This document shows positions 1 to 11,889 of a stretch of 64,000 bases of DNA, piece by piece. The translations under genes and the position numbers were made by a program. The stretch spans positions 21,147,001-21,211,000 of the forward strand of contig NC_081827.1 of the NCBI RefSeq assembly GCF_030867095.1. Reading direction: 5' to 3'. The stretch comes from Alligator mississippiensis. Lineage: Eukaryota; Chordata; Crocodylia; Alligatoridae. Every line of letters starts with the position of its first letter. Position 1 is the first letter of the stretch. The notes below the pieces were generated by a model. That model was given only the letters and a program-made list of their open reading frames with translations, did no database searches and had not been told where the DNA came from.

Positions 1-429
1 ACAGGGTAAACAAGTCTCTTTTAAGATAAATATTGATGCAGCTGTTTATAGGCAACTAAACTGAGAAAAGCAATACCTCTTTGGGAAAAATATCATTTCA
101 CATAAACTTTTAATGCTAATTCTGGATGAGAAGCCCCACAAGCTTTTGCAATGAGAATTTGTCACTTGAATTTAGAAGTCATTAGCTTATTATTTTAGGA
201 CCATTTTTTTCACTCTTTCATGTCACAGTGGGAGCAAAGGCTAGAAGGGGACTGTAGGCTAAGTCTATGAAAGGATTTGGGTGTTACAATACTTTGTGAG
301 AGAAGTCCTAGTCTTTCCTCCTTTCACTTCACTAGGGAATTGAGTCATGCATGCACACATGCTTTATTTCTCTCCTGTCCCTTTCGGCCATGTCACTACT
401 TTAGTATCCTTTACCAAAAGCAACTGCTC
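1..429. other. No gene recognised
   Basis: AT-rich unique-looking sequence leading into the R2-like fragment. Nothing else supported. Confidence 0.6.
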
Positions 430-1350
430 CTCCAAGCGGTGGCAGAAAGCCATGGAGGACCCAGCCCCAGATGGAAACTGAGCATCCTGGACTATATTAA
501 CAATCTCATCTTCCTTGCCAGTGACCCTGAGCAGCTGCAGAAGATACTGGACATCATCTCCAAGGGAGCTGAGTGAATGGGGCTCCGCTTCAACAACCCC
601 AAGTGCACATCTCTGCACATCGACTGCAGGAAGAAAAGCACCATCTTGGACCATCCACCATTACCATCTATGGCAAGCAGGTGAGGCATCTGAGGGACAA
701 CGAGAGCTACCTCCACCTGGAAATGCCCGCTGGTTACCAGGCAAAGCAGACACTGAAGGAAATTGTCCGTGGGATCGTGAAGGATGCCCACAAGCTGGAC
801 TCAGCTTGGCCCCCTGGTCAGTGCAGTAAACACTTTCCTTATCTCCCACATTTCATTTGTCTGAGAGGCTTGGCAGCGCCCAAGAGCCCACTCAAGAAGG
901 TAGATGATGATCTGGAGCAGCTGCTGAAGAAGTGGCTGCACCTGCCACTCCAGGCCTGCAACAAGATCCTGCACATCCTCTACCAGCAGGAAAGTGCCAA
1001 CATCCGCACGTGGGCAACCTCTGTGACATCATGGTGGTCATCCATGCCTTCTGCCTTCTGACCTGCCCAGATGAGACACTGAGCAGCACTGCCGCCAGTG
1101 TCCTAAGGGAGACCATCTGCAGGAGGATTGCCAGGCAGCCCACTGACAGAGACCTGGCCATCTTTCTGAGTGGCTCTCTGGAGGGTGAGTTTGGCCAAGA
1201 CGGCAAAGACTTCACCTCTCTGTGGAGGCAAACTTGCAGTGCCACACACTACCTTGGGAAGCACATTGGCTGCTCCTGGACCTGGTCCAGACAGTGCCAG
1301 GAGCTGCGATCCTGACTGCCCCCAGAGCCTGACACGGGCTGCAGCACTGT
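430..1350 (+). pseudogene. Decayed R2-like non-LTR retrotransposon reverse transcriptase fragment
   Basis: Three frames together read like the palm/thumb part of an R2-type LINE polymerase. They run from ILDYINNLIFLASDPEQLQK (frame at 487-576), through GKQVRHLRDNESYLHLEMPA (about 673-1000), to GNLCDIMVVIHAFCLLTCPD and LSGSLEGEFGQDGKD (about 1010-1310). The YxDD catalytic motif appears as YINN, an in-frame TGA replaces an expected Trp near 574, and there are frameshifts near 645 and 1005. The element is therefore inactive. The R2-like family call is from memory of similar reptile proteins; another LINE clade is possible. Confidence 0.6.
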
Positions 1351-4300
1351 GACCCTCGACCCGAGGACTTGCCTTGAGAGAGAGAAGATCCTTTACAAAG
1401 TGCATCCTCTTTCAAGCTCTTAATTACTATTTGTATTAAGGTAACACTTAGAAGCCCTAAACAATACTGAAGCCATGCCCGTTTAGGTACTGCATAAATG
1501 TATTATAAATGAAAATCACTAATAAAGTCCCTGACTTAGCAGTTTAAATCAACCAGGCAGGTAAGGGCAAGGGGGAAGGGAAACAGAAATGAATTGATTT
1601 CCTAAGGTCTCATATTAAGTCCATGGCAGAACTGCAAACACAACATAAGTCCCTTGCCTCACTGGTCTTTCCCACGCTTTGTACTTGACTTCAGACTAAC
1701 ACAGCTAACTATACCCTCTTTCTGTGAGACAGCCTCACTACTTCTTTCCTGCAGCCCTTCTTCATCCATCATCTCCCCCATCTTTCCTGCCACCAGTCAT
1801 TATAGCCTTAGCTCCATCTTTCCTGTCTCAGTGAATCAAGCTACTCAGCACATCTCTCTAACCCCATATAGCTTTTAGTATCATTCAATTCACTCACAAA
1901 ACTTCTCTTGGCCTCAAGCCTTCATATAACAGCTTTTAGGGAGATTGCCTCAGTTCCATGCAATACACCCAGAGCTGATCCACCCATTTCAGTGCAGAAA
2001 TTATTGCCACCCAAAGGGATTTCATTAAGTAATTAAGAGGGAGAGCATATAAATGCCATTTTCTGTAACTGAATCTGCAGAGCCAATCAATAAGTGACTG
2101 CATCTGTATATGCTGGCAGTATTTCAGCTCACAGAGTGTCATCATGAACCAGGCAGTAAGGAAGGGAGCTCCTTTAGCAATGACACAATCCGATGGTCTG
2201 AGGCATGTTTCTGTACGTTGAAAACATACATGAGCTTTGCTGTCATATCAAACCACAAAGGAACAGATTTATGGTCTGCTGAAGAAAGCATGGTAACCAA
2301 ACAGAGCTGCTGCTCCTGGCCAAAGGCCTGATGAGTGTTGTAGGGATAAAACCTGATTTATATCACAGCTTTTCATAATCAGGAATCAGGCCATGTTCAA
2401 TGCTTGAGACCCAAGTTTGCTACTTTTACAGGCCAGTTTTATTCTGTATTTGAAAAAGATCATATTATTAATGCTAAGGCAGCTGTAAATAGTGGGCTAC
2501 CTTCTCCTACCCTCTTTCTCCCCCTCTCTACACCCCCTCCTCTATTGGCTTAAGCCCTTTGCAGCTGGTGTTTGCTAACTTGCGATTGTTAAGGGGAAGG
2601 GTTTGTCCTACAAAATGTGTTCATTTCTCAGGAATCAAATGACCACACCAGAGCTAAACAATACGTGAAGCATACAATTTGTTTTGGACTAACGTCCTTC
2701 CAGATGCTGAAAGCTGGTACATTAACTTTTAGCCAAATACCAATGCATACTCCAGGACAAAAACAGGCACAGAAGGGCAAATTGTTTTTTTTTCCTGGAG
2801 CCTTATTCAAAATTTTACTAAATGACAGGTTCAGATCTATTAGTTTCCAACATTTAACTTTGAACCAAATAGATAGAGGAGAGCAGAAAGGCTCTCCAAT
2901 AATTTCTGAGTACTGTCAGATTTCCAGTCAGTAATTCTTCTGAGCCAGTACCTACAAATGTCACTGGAAAGACTTCCATTGTTATCACTAGAAGCTGGCC
3001 AAAAATTCATAGGTAAACCTGTCAAGCACACACACAACAATGGCTCATGCAGAGCTTTGGAGCCTACTGTTTACATAAACTGTGCTACCCCATTGCTTTA
3101 GCTCTGGGTAATCTTTCTCAGTTATTGTTACGAGTCCAGCAGACTTGGCAGATCTCACCCCAGTTACACCCAAGTCACATTTTCAAGGGCCATCAGTGCC
3201 CATAACAACTTGATACCTAGGGCCACATATTAACCCACCTAAGTGGATTTGGACATCTAAATCCAAATAGATTTGGATTGTGGATCTAAATGCAAATAGT
3301 GGCTCCTATTTCACCCAGCTCAGGTCCCTAGAAACTGTTAGTACAAAAGGTGCTTTTTAATGACAGAGTTAAGGCTAAGATGATATCAAGTTACAAAAAA
3401 GAAATGTATTAATTTTCAGGGTCTAAGGATAGACCATGCTTAGGCACCTAATTCCACTTAGTAGTAGACATCACAGTAAAGTCTTGTAAGTTTTGATAGA
3501 AAAGACTTTGTTTTTAATGCCTAGTTGAAAGATGAGGCAGTAACTGCTGGATGAGGGGAAGCCAAGGCAGGCTTTTGGGGCCACATGTACAAAGGTCAAA
3601 TGCTGTATATAGCGTAAATTGAGTATGTCCCCCACAAGTCAGTAGTCAAGCAGGAATTCCTATTCAGTAACTTAGTAAGAGCCTTCTATGTCGCAGCTCC
3701 TTATGGAGTGTGTTATATGTGCTCAATAACATATGCGTGTGCTCCTCTCCCCATCTTCCAGATCCATCAGTCAGGCTTGCTTGTGTCATCTAATTGGGTT
3801 TGGTCCCCTGCCCATCAACCAGCCAGCTTGAAAGTGCTTAGCTCTCAGCAGATAATCCAGACTTCTGTGTTCACAACTTCCTACCAATTAAACCTTTCAA
3901 ACACATTACCATAATTATCCTAACTCCAATATTTATAATAATATATTTTTTTTAATTAATTCATGCAGTTTTCTTGCAAGGGCCATATCTATGCCAAGTT
4001 CTGTGTATATGGAAAAACCATTTGAAAAGAGATTACTCTCCAATGAAAAGCAGTACTGTCAAAGAAAACCAGAGCCCACCGTCTAGATTTCCTATTCAAA
4101 ATCTATGAAGAGAAAACCATGAAAAAAAATGTCCCATTTGTAAAAATATGCAGGAATGAGCACCCTAATCCTGATGTTATTGCAGATACTTCCATGATGC
4201 ATATCAATGAGAGAAGATGTATTTATGTGACCAGAGTGTTTCCCCTCCCACCTGTTAGACCTAGATCTGACAAACAAGTAGAAAAACATCATATATACAC

Positions 4301-5190
4301 ACAAATATTGTAAACAAAAAGAAATGTCAACAATTTTTTTCACCAAAAAGCAGTTGTTTTAAGGGAGAAAAACCCTTTTTATTAGAAAAAATAAAACTTG
4401 GTGTAGCAATGGAAAAGTGATTTTTAAAATTGTTATTTCTATGTTGAAGTCTTTTGGAAGTACTCATTCGAAACAGTGAAATAAGGTGTACTGGATGAAT
4501 GGACAGAGAGATATCTAGACAGAGACAGACAGACAGACACATGAATGGATGTTGAGTATAATTGACTTTCAGTTCTTGAATTATTGCATAAGGCAGTGCC
4601 AGGGATAACTCATATACAGCTCCTTGGCTGTGCAAACATGAGATCTGTCTGTATTCAAATATTTTATAATGTGTCAGAAGCCAAAATGCAATTCTGTAAA
4701 ACACACTCCTAATAATAAACAGCCTTTATATCTTCTAGCCTGTATACACTAACAGGAAAATACAGACAAATTGTGCAATTATTGCAACATTACTATTATG
4801 TATGAGGTGATGTTGCAATATTTTTTTTTTTATGGACTAGGGTTAACACACACACAAAAAAATCAGGGCCTATTTCCAAGTGGTTCCACCCTAACTGTAA
4901 TAGTGAAGCAATCCCGCAATCCTGCCTGTATATGCTTTTAATGAAACACAAATCTTAGCTTTAAATCTTGCGTTGCCATCTAGTGGTCACTGCATAAACT
5001 ACTTATTAAAGCTTAATCATGGAATTCTAGTAGCGCTGAAATATGAACAAGTTTACAAATACAAAGGTCTTTGGATTTCATCAGCACAATGTTTTGTTTT
5101 TATGAAGAAACCTTAGAAAAGATGGTGCATACAAGAAAGCTTTAATCTCAGTTGCCCTTTCCAAAATCTTCAAGGACTAGCTGTTGCAAG
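1351..5190. other. Intergenic sequence, no gene recognised
   Basis: AT-rich DNA downstream of CD36. Short open frames show no family resemblance or exon signals; a C/T-rich stretch at 2505-2545 and small A/T runs are the only structure apart from the AGAC microsatellite. Confidence 0.55.
4520..4542. repeat. Short (AGAC)n microsatellite
   Basis: A run of about five AGAC units within GACAGAGACAGACAGACAGA. Short and imperfect, otherwise featureless intergenic DNA. Confidence 0.7.
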
Positions 5191-5534
5191 GGAACAGGAT
5201 AGACTCAAAAGGTACGTCCAGACATGTGCCTCTTGCAAGGTCTCAGACTCCTTTGAGACGCTGCAAAAGGCATATGCAGGAATGAGAAAATGTTCCCCAC
5301 ACTGCAAAATTAGACCCCTGGATATACAGGGGTCAAAAAAAACCTGCAGAGGAAAAAAGCGGGGCAGGAGGCAACCAGAGGCTGCGTCCTCCACCGAGGC
5401 GCTCTGGATGCATCTCTATGATTGGCCCTTGCCCTGGTGCTCAGGGACGCCGTGTAGGGCAGGCAGCATGCCAGCCGCAGGGAGCTGGACCCAGGCTCCA
5501 CTGCAGGTACGTAAGGGGTGGGGGAACCATGGAG

Positions 5535-5740
5535 GGGATCCCTGTCGGCCTCGCCTGCTCCCCCAGCCCCCTGGATCCCTGCCCCACCCAGCCCCACACC
5601 CACCTGAGCCCCCCACAATCCCTGCCCTGCCTGGCTCCATCCCCCTCACCCCCTGAGCCCCCACAATCCCTTCTCCACCTGGCCCCATCCCCACCAGGCC
5701 CCAGAGTCCCTCCCCCAATATCTGCACCCCCCCCCCCGGG
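5535..5740. repeat. C-rich minisatellite-like tract
   Basis: Repeated variants of CCCCACAATCCCTGCC, CACCTGAGCCCC and CCTGGCCCCATCCCC occur with roughly 45-60 nt spacing, ending in an 11-C run at about 5727-5737. The apparent reading frames here are by-products of base composition. Confidence 0.6.
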
Positions 5741-6145
5741 GTATTTTACAGAGTGACTTTGGGATTTTTTTATCAGGCATTTTTCAGTTTTCAAATAGGG
5801 AACACCAGAATTCCTGCTAGGGAGGCCAGTGGCAGGACCCTGCCTGCTCAGAGCTGGCACCTTAGACCCATCTGGCTGTGGCTGACCGCTTGGCCAGTTG
5901 GGGCCAGGAACAATGCTTTGACAGTTCAAAGCAGGCCACCACACTGGGAACATCTTCTGGGTGATAGCTGCCCAGATGGCTTGTCAGGGGGCACATGTGG
6001 CAGTAGTGCCAGACAGTAGTGCAGTGGGTAGAGGGTGCAGGGAACTCTCAGGGCTGCTGGGACAAGGGGTAGTGTCCCCAGTTACCAATTGGCTGGTCAT
6101 TGAGTCTGGCCCCAGAAGCTGCTGAGAGCGAGTAGCCCTGAGCTA

Positions 6146-6440
6146 CTTGACAGGGCAGCTTTTTGTACTGATGGGGACAGCACAGGTGCTGGCCCTGGGC
6201 TCTAGCTCCCCCTGGCTGCAGATCTGGAAGGAGCCAGGCAGAGTTATTTTGCCCCAAGTGGGACAATTTGCCCCACACCAAAGTGCATGTCTAGGCATGT
6301 GCACTGAGGCAAAAAGCCCCAGCTCAAATTTGCACTGCTTCTGTTTGAGCTGCTGCAAGTGCATGTGCTTGCATGTGTGGATGCACACAAAGGTGTTTAT
6401 CTCCCTTTGGCCCTGCATAAACAACACACCATTTGAAGCA
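6146..6440 (+). repeat. Dispersed repeat copy (same family as 12.2-12.7 kb)
   Basis: The core CCCCAAGTGGGACAATTTGC, AAAGTGCATGT, TGTGCACTG, GGCAAAAA and CTGCAAGTGCA recurs in the same order near 12535-12655. Class unknown; a non-autonomous DNA transposon is plausible. Confidence 0.5.
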
Positions 6441-6814
6441 TGTCTAAAGGCAAGTAGGCTTAATTACATACCCTATGCAGTGCTCCAAAAATGGCTAATG
6501 CACTCTGAGTATAACTGTGGATGTAACAGCAACTATTTGGAAACATTTCATTTTGAAAAGCTTCTTGTTACATCTGGGCTGCCACAGATATTCAGGGAGG
6601 CTATGGAGAAGTTAGATCAGGTTTAATATGGCCACTCGATCTAACTTAGTTTCCCCAGGTGCTGGCCTTAGACTAGTTAGATGGATCTAAGTGTGAACTG
6701 TACAGAACCCATCCCCCCTCCCCAATCCCATAGATTCATAGATGTTAGGGTCGGAAGGGACCTCAATAGATCATCAAGTCCGACCCCCTGCACAAGCAGG
6801 AAAGAGTGCTGGGT

Positions 6815-9807
6815 CTAGATGACCCCAGCTAGATACTCGTCTAACCTCCTCTTGAAGACCCCCAGGGTAGGGGAGAGCACCACCTCCCTTGGAAGCCCGT
6901 TCCAGACCTTGGCCACTCGAACTGTGAAGAAGTTCTTCCTAATGTCCAGTCTAAATCTGCTCTCTGCTAGCTTGTGGTCATTGTTTCTTGTAACCCCCGG
7001 GGGCGCCTTGGTGAATAAATCCTCACCAATTCCCTTCTGTGCCCCCGTGATGAACTTATAGGCAGCCACAAGGTCGCCTCTCAACCTTCTCTTGGGGAGG
7101 CTGAAAAGGTCCAGTTTCTCTAGTCTCTCCTCGTAGGGCTTGGTCTGCAGGCCCTTGTCCATACGAGTGGCCATTCTCTGGACCCTCTCCAGGTTATCCG
7201 CATCCTTCTTGAAGTGTGGCGCCCAGAATTGCACGCAGTACTCCAACTGCGGTCTGACCAACGCCCTATAGAGGGGAAGTATCACCTCCTTGGACCTATT
7301 CGTCATGCATCTGCTGATGCACGATAAAGTGCCATTGGCTTTTCTGATGGCTTCGTCACACTACCGGCTCATGTTCATCTTGGAGTCCACTAGGACTCCA
7401 AGATCCCTTTCCACCTCTGTGCCACCCAGCAGGTCATTCCCTAGGCTGTAGGTGTGCTGGACATTTTTCCTCCCTAGCTGCAGCACTTTGCATTTCTCCT
7501 TGTTGAACTGCATCCTGTTGTTTTCTGCCCACTTGTCCAGCCTATCCAGGTCTGCCTGCAGCTGTTCCCTGCCCTCCGGCGTGTCCACTTCTCCCCATAG
7601 CTTTGTGTCATCTGCAAACTTGGACAGAGTACATTTGACTCCCTCGTCTAAGTCACTGATGAAGACATTAAAGAGTATCGGTCCAAGGACCGAACCCTGC
7701 GGGACCCCACTGCCCACACCCTTCCAGGTCGAGACCGACCCATCTACCACGACTCTTTGGGTGCGACCCTCTAGCCAATTCGCCACCCACCGGACTGTGC
7801 AGTCATCCACATCACAGCCTCTTAACTTGTTCACCAGTATGGGGTGGGATACCGTATCAAAGGCCTTCCTGAAGTCTGAGTATACGACATCCACCCCTCC
7901 TCCTGTGTCCAGGCGTTTCGTAACCTGGTCATAGAAAGAGACTAGGTTGGTCAGGCACGATCTGCCCGCCACAAACCCATGCTGGTTTCCCCTCAGCATA
8001 ATTTGCCCTGCCGGGCTCTCACAAATGTGAGCCTTGATAATTTTTTCAAAGACTTTACCAAGGATGGAGGTGAGACTGACCGGCCTATAGTTGCCCGGGT
8101 CCTCCTTCCTCCCCTTTTTGAAAATAGGGACCACGTTAGCCCTTTTCCAGTCTTCTGGGACTTGGCCCGTGCGCCACGAGCGTTCGAATATTCCCGCCAG
8201 TGGCTCTGCAATGATGTCGGCCAGTGCCTTCAGCACCCTCGGATGGAGCTCATCCGGGCCTGCCGACTTAAAGGCATCCAGTTCTTCCAAGTGACTCTGC
8301 ACCACCTCAGGATCTACGTATGGAAGTCTGGCGCCTTGCTGCTGCCTCTCTACAACCCCAGTGTGAGACTTGTCGTACCTCTCGCTTAGGAACACTGAGG
8401 CAAAGAACTCGTTGAGGAGTTCAGCCTTGTCCCCCCTGTCTGTCACCAATTGTTTCTGCCCATTTAGCAGGGGTCCTATTCCTCCTTGGGCCTTCCTTTT
8501 ACTCCCAATATATCTAAAAAACAATTTCTTGTTGTCCTTTACTTGGGTTGCCATCCTCAGCTCCATGGTAGCTTTGGCCCGTCTAACTGCCTCCCTACAA
8601 GCACGAGCAGAGGAGGTATATTCATCTTTAGTGATCTCACCCTGTTTCCACTTTTTATGTGCTCCCCTTTTGGCCCTTAGGCTGCCCTGGATTTCTCTGG
8701 TCAGCCATGGAAGCCTCCTGGCCCCTTTCCCTCTCTTGCCTCGCTCGGGGATCGTCTTGCTTTGTGCCCGAAGGATCGTTTCCTTTAGGCACAGCCACCC
8801 TTCTTGGGCTCCCATCCCATCAAAACTCCTACTCTGCAGTGCTTCCTTGACTAATCGCCTGAGTGCATTGAGATCAGCTTTCCTAAAGTCTAGCACTTTC
8901 ACCCTACTAGTTACCTTACCCACTCGCCGTCTTATGTTGAATTCTATTATAAGGTGATCACTGTCTCCCAAATGGCTACCGATCTGGAGGTCCCCTATCA
9001 TGTCATCTCCCATTGCCAATACCAGATCCAGTATGGCATTCCCCCTAGTGGGACCATGCACCTCCTGTGTCAGGTGGAGGTCCTGTACACAGGTTAGAAA
9101 CCTGCGTGAGCGATGGGACCTTGCTGTCTGCGTCTCCCAGCAGATGTCCGGGTAGTTTAGGTCCCCCATGACTACCGCCTCTTTAGCTTTTATGGTCTCC
9201 GAGAGTTGCCTCAGGAGCCCCGCATCTATTTCTTCCCCTTGATGTGGGGGTCTGTAGCAGACCCCTACCACCAAATCCCTTTCTCCTTGCCCCCCATGTA
9301 GCCTAACCCACAATCCTTCTACTTCCTCAACCTCGGATTCTGTCTTGATGAGGGTTGATGTATATTGCTCACTGACATAAAGTGCAACCCCCCCCCCTTT
9401 CTTCCCCGACCTGTCCTTTCTATACAATCTATAGCCCTCAATATGTACCACCCAGTCATGGGATGAATCCCACCAGGTCTCTGTTAGCCCCACTAAGTCA
9501 TAGGTGTTTAGTGCAAGCAGGAGCGCTAGTTCATCCTGCTTGTTCCCCATGCTCCTAGCATTAGTATATAGGCACTTGAGCCCTGCGACTGGTGTCTTTG
9601 CTGCCCCCCCGCTCCGAGTCCCAAGGGGCCCATTGTATCTTACCTTCTTGTTTCTTACCTGTTCTGTAGTGCTGGCCTCCCCATGGCTTGCAGGTTCCCA
9701 ATGTTCTCCTTCTTCAGGCTGGGCTGTCCTTGTGGGTGCCACATGGTTTGGTGGTCCACAGCTTCTCCTGCCCTCGTACTCCCCTCCCCCCGACGAGCCT
9801 AGTTTAA
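6815..9807 (-). pseudogene. CR1 ORF2: endonuclease and reverse transcriptase, one nonsense codon
   Basis: The frame is open from just upstream of 9807 to 6815 except for TAG at 7363-7361, probably a CAG-to-TAG change because a related CR1 copy at 28.7 kb has Gln there. In order it holds an apurinic-type endonuclease (YTNARSMGNK, LTETWW, GDLNYPD, and SDH in GDSDHLIIEF) and a reverse transcriptase ([32 protein letters not shown] in KFADDTKLW). A C-terminal region of about 160 residues ends in EYLAGVI. The first in-frame ATG lies inside the endonuclease domain (MGNK); upstream there is only a GTG at 9742. That makes ATG initiation at a full-length start unlikely. The endonuclease nicks target DNA and the RT primes from it. 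Confidence 0.9.
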
Positions 9808-9808
9808 A
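9799..9808 (-). other. Putative -1 ribosomal frameshift site at the CR1 ORF1 stop
   Basis: On the minus strand the ORF1 codons read GCT TTA AAC TAG. T TTA AAC fits the X XXY YYZ heptamer exactly and in register, and the stop follows directly. The -1 frame (TTT AAA CTA GGC ...) is open into ORF2 with no stop. A G-rich stretch (GGGGGGAGGGG) follows within 10-25 nt and could be a stimulatory structure. Function is inference. Confidence 0.5.
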
Positions 9809-10864
9809 GCCCGCCGGAGGAGATCCGCCAACCTAGTAGAAAACACACGCTTACCTTTGGGGGACAGGTGAAGCCCATCCCAGCTGAGCATGTCCCTCAT
9901 CGTGATGTGCGGGTCATTGTCCAGGAAGCCGAAGCCTGCCTCGAGACACCACTGCCGAAGCCGCCAGTTCGTCTCTCTGATGCAGTTCTGCTGCCGTCTT
10001 CCTCGTCCGGTCACTGGTAGGATGGAAGAGAAAACCACCTGTCCACCGAACTCCTTCAGCACGCCACCCAGAGCCCTGTAGTCCGCCATCAGGTGATCGG
10101 GGGTTCTCCTGGCCGCATCATTAGTACCCACATGGACCAGGACCATGGGGTAATAATCGGTGGGCTTGATCCTGGCCTGGATTACCTCCATCACATCCCG
10201 AATCTTTGCTCCAGGGAGGCAGCATACCTCTCGTGCCGAGGGGTCCTGGCGACAGATGGGTCCTTCCGTACCTCTCAGGATGGAGTCTCCTATGACGAGC
10301 ATTCGTCGCCTCCTCCTCTGGGTCATCATGGATCTCTTGATCTGTTTGGAGTGTGAAGAACGTGGTGTTTCTTCTTGCCCAAGGGTTTCCTCCTCCCCTT
10401 CCATCTCCTGCAGGGTCGCCAGGGCCTCGTACCTGTTCACCAGTCGGACTGGAGAAGCTGGTACCGGTTCGCTGCGTGCTGCTCCGGTCCTGGCTGTGAC
10501 CGTCTGCCACTCTGCTGTGGAGGGCACTCCCCGGGCTGCTTCTTCCTTGGGTGCCTGGGCCTGCAGGGAAAGGAAATAACTGTCAATTTCATCCTCCGCC
10601 TCCCTGATCCCCCTCAGCCTGCTAACCTCCTCCCGGAGCTCCCTCACCTGCGCCTCCAGAGCCCTAAGACGGGCACCTGCCGGACAGGTGTGGGGGCCCC
10701 CAATCTCTGCCCCCCCCTGGCCCTGCTGGGGATCCCCCACAGGCCAGGAGGTAGGGGGACACCAGCTCCCCCATGGGCTCGGTCTGGGTGGAGGCCTCAG
10801 ACCTTCCCCGGGTAGCCTTGTCCCCCTGGGCAGAGGCCCTAGCAGCACTCCTCATCGACACCAT
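9799..10864 (-). pseudogene. CR1 ORF1: coiled coil plus SGNH esterase domain, one frameshift
   Basis: The ATG at 10864-10862 (MVSMRSAARASAQGDK) opens a frame that fails after an 8-G run (plus-strand C run at 10710-10717). The neighbouring frame continues with HTCPAGARLRALEAQVRELR, a probable coiled coil, and then an SGNH/GDSL-type esterase with GDSILRG (catalytic Ser), GTNDA (Asn block) and DGLHLS (Asp/His block). CR1 ORF1 proteins are known to carry such an esterase with RNA-binding activity. It ends ...RRALN with TAG at 9801-9799. The length across the break is about 355 codons. The break may be a real mutation or a homopolymer sequencing error. Confidence 0.85.
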
Positions 10865-11190
10865 TCTACAAGCTGCTGTTTGTAGACCTGTGCGGTGTCT
10901 ATGCCCTACCCCTACAGGAGTCCCACTCCTGGCCCTCCCGGCCCGCCCTCCGGCGCGAACGCCTGCGCAAACGCCAGCGTGCTCTTACAGAGCGCGCCTG
11001 TTTGCGCGCTCTGTTCGCGCCACGCGGCTCGGGAGCGCAGCTCCCTACCGGCTCAGCTATATGGGACCCGGGGGGCTTCCCCACCGGATCCGGCTCAGCT
11101 GTGCCGGGTCCCTCCACCCCACTTACCTTCGGGGGATCAGCTGCTGCTGCCCCCGCTGCCGATTGCTCTGTTGCTGCTGCTGCCGCCGCC
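10865..11190 (-). promoter_or_regulatory. CpG-rich CR1 5' leader / internal promoter region
   Basis: The stretch upstream of ORF1 is far richer in CG dinucleotides than its surroundings (for example GCGCGCCTGTTTGCGCGCTC near 11000). CR1 5' regions are known to act as promoters, so this is the likely one, but no specific motif was identified. Confidence 0.45.
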
Positions 11191-11539
11191 TCCAGTCAGT
11201 TGGTTGGTAAAAAGGGCACACGTGCGTGCGGGACACACGTGTGCTGCCTCCTCTCCTTCCCGCTGCTGCATCCATCTACCTGAGCACTTACTTACTCAGT
11301 TCCTGGCACTGGCAAGCACAGTTAAATCTGACACTGGGAATGGCTTGTGGGATGGAGAGTTTGGTGGGCTGGGGGTGGGAGGGTTATCCATCTGGGGGTG
11401 AAGGAGAGGGGACAGGAGAGCTAGAGATAGCCTAGTGCCAGGGAGGAGGTAGGGAAAGCACTGCCACAGAGCTGGGGCTGGCAGTGGGGCTTTCCCAGAC
11501 CTGGGGCTGTGCTGATGAAAAATGGGGGTATGAAAAACG

Positions 11540-11700
11540 GGCCCTATTCAATTTGGATTTGGGTTTGGATTTGGCCCAAATCAGGAACAGTGATTTGATT
11601 TGTTGATTCGGATCACTATCACTGATTCGATTCAACCAAATCCAAATCTGAAGATTCAATGCTGATTAAGAGAATCAGTAATTCAGCCATAGACACAGCT
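11540..11700. repeat. Hairpin-prone GATTCG/TTTGGATTT repeat
   Basis: AATTTGGATTTGGGTTTGG near 11552 is mirrored by CCAAATCCAAATC near 11636, with GATTCGGATCACTATCACTG between. It looks like the terminus of a non-autonomous inverted-repeat element. Family unknown. Confidence 0.45.
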
Positions 11701-11889
11701 TTAAATGTTTTTTCTACATACCTCCAGGTACTAGGCACGGCTTGTGAATGCTGAGATGCTGGGGCAGGTGGAGCGTCCCACAGGAGTGCGAGGGGACCCC
11801 CCTTATGCTCGATGGTGAATCTGGAAGTGGACCAGAAGTACTTCCGTTCCACTTCTGGGTCAGCCGGGGACTGCACTGGGGGCCCCCCG

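Larger units (their letters stand above)
6727..11190 (-). mobile_element. Near-full-length CR1 LINE retrotransposon
   Basis: A minus-strand CR1 of about 4.5 kb, close to full length for this group. From 5' to 3' on its own strand it has a CpG-rich leader (about 11190-10865), ORF1 (10864-9799), ORF2 (9807-6815) and a short 3' end with CTAACATCTATGAATCTATG, the octamer-like CR1 terminus. Only one frameshift and one nonsense codon were seen, so it inserted recently compared with the other CR1 pieces here. The exact 5' end and target duplication were not resolved. Confidence 0.9.

Noticed and set aside
5195..6690. One large DNA transposon starting GTACGTCCAGAC
   Set aside because: No matching inverted end was found; the interval looks like several unrelated repeats.
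8370..8957. 195-codon plus-strand open frame and neighbours at 7452-8389
   Set aside because: Antisense shadows of CR1 ORF2; the minus strand carries clear endonuclease and RT motifs over the same bases.
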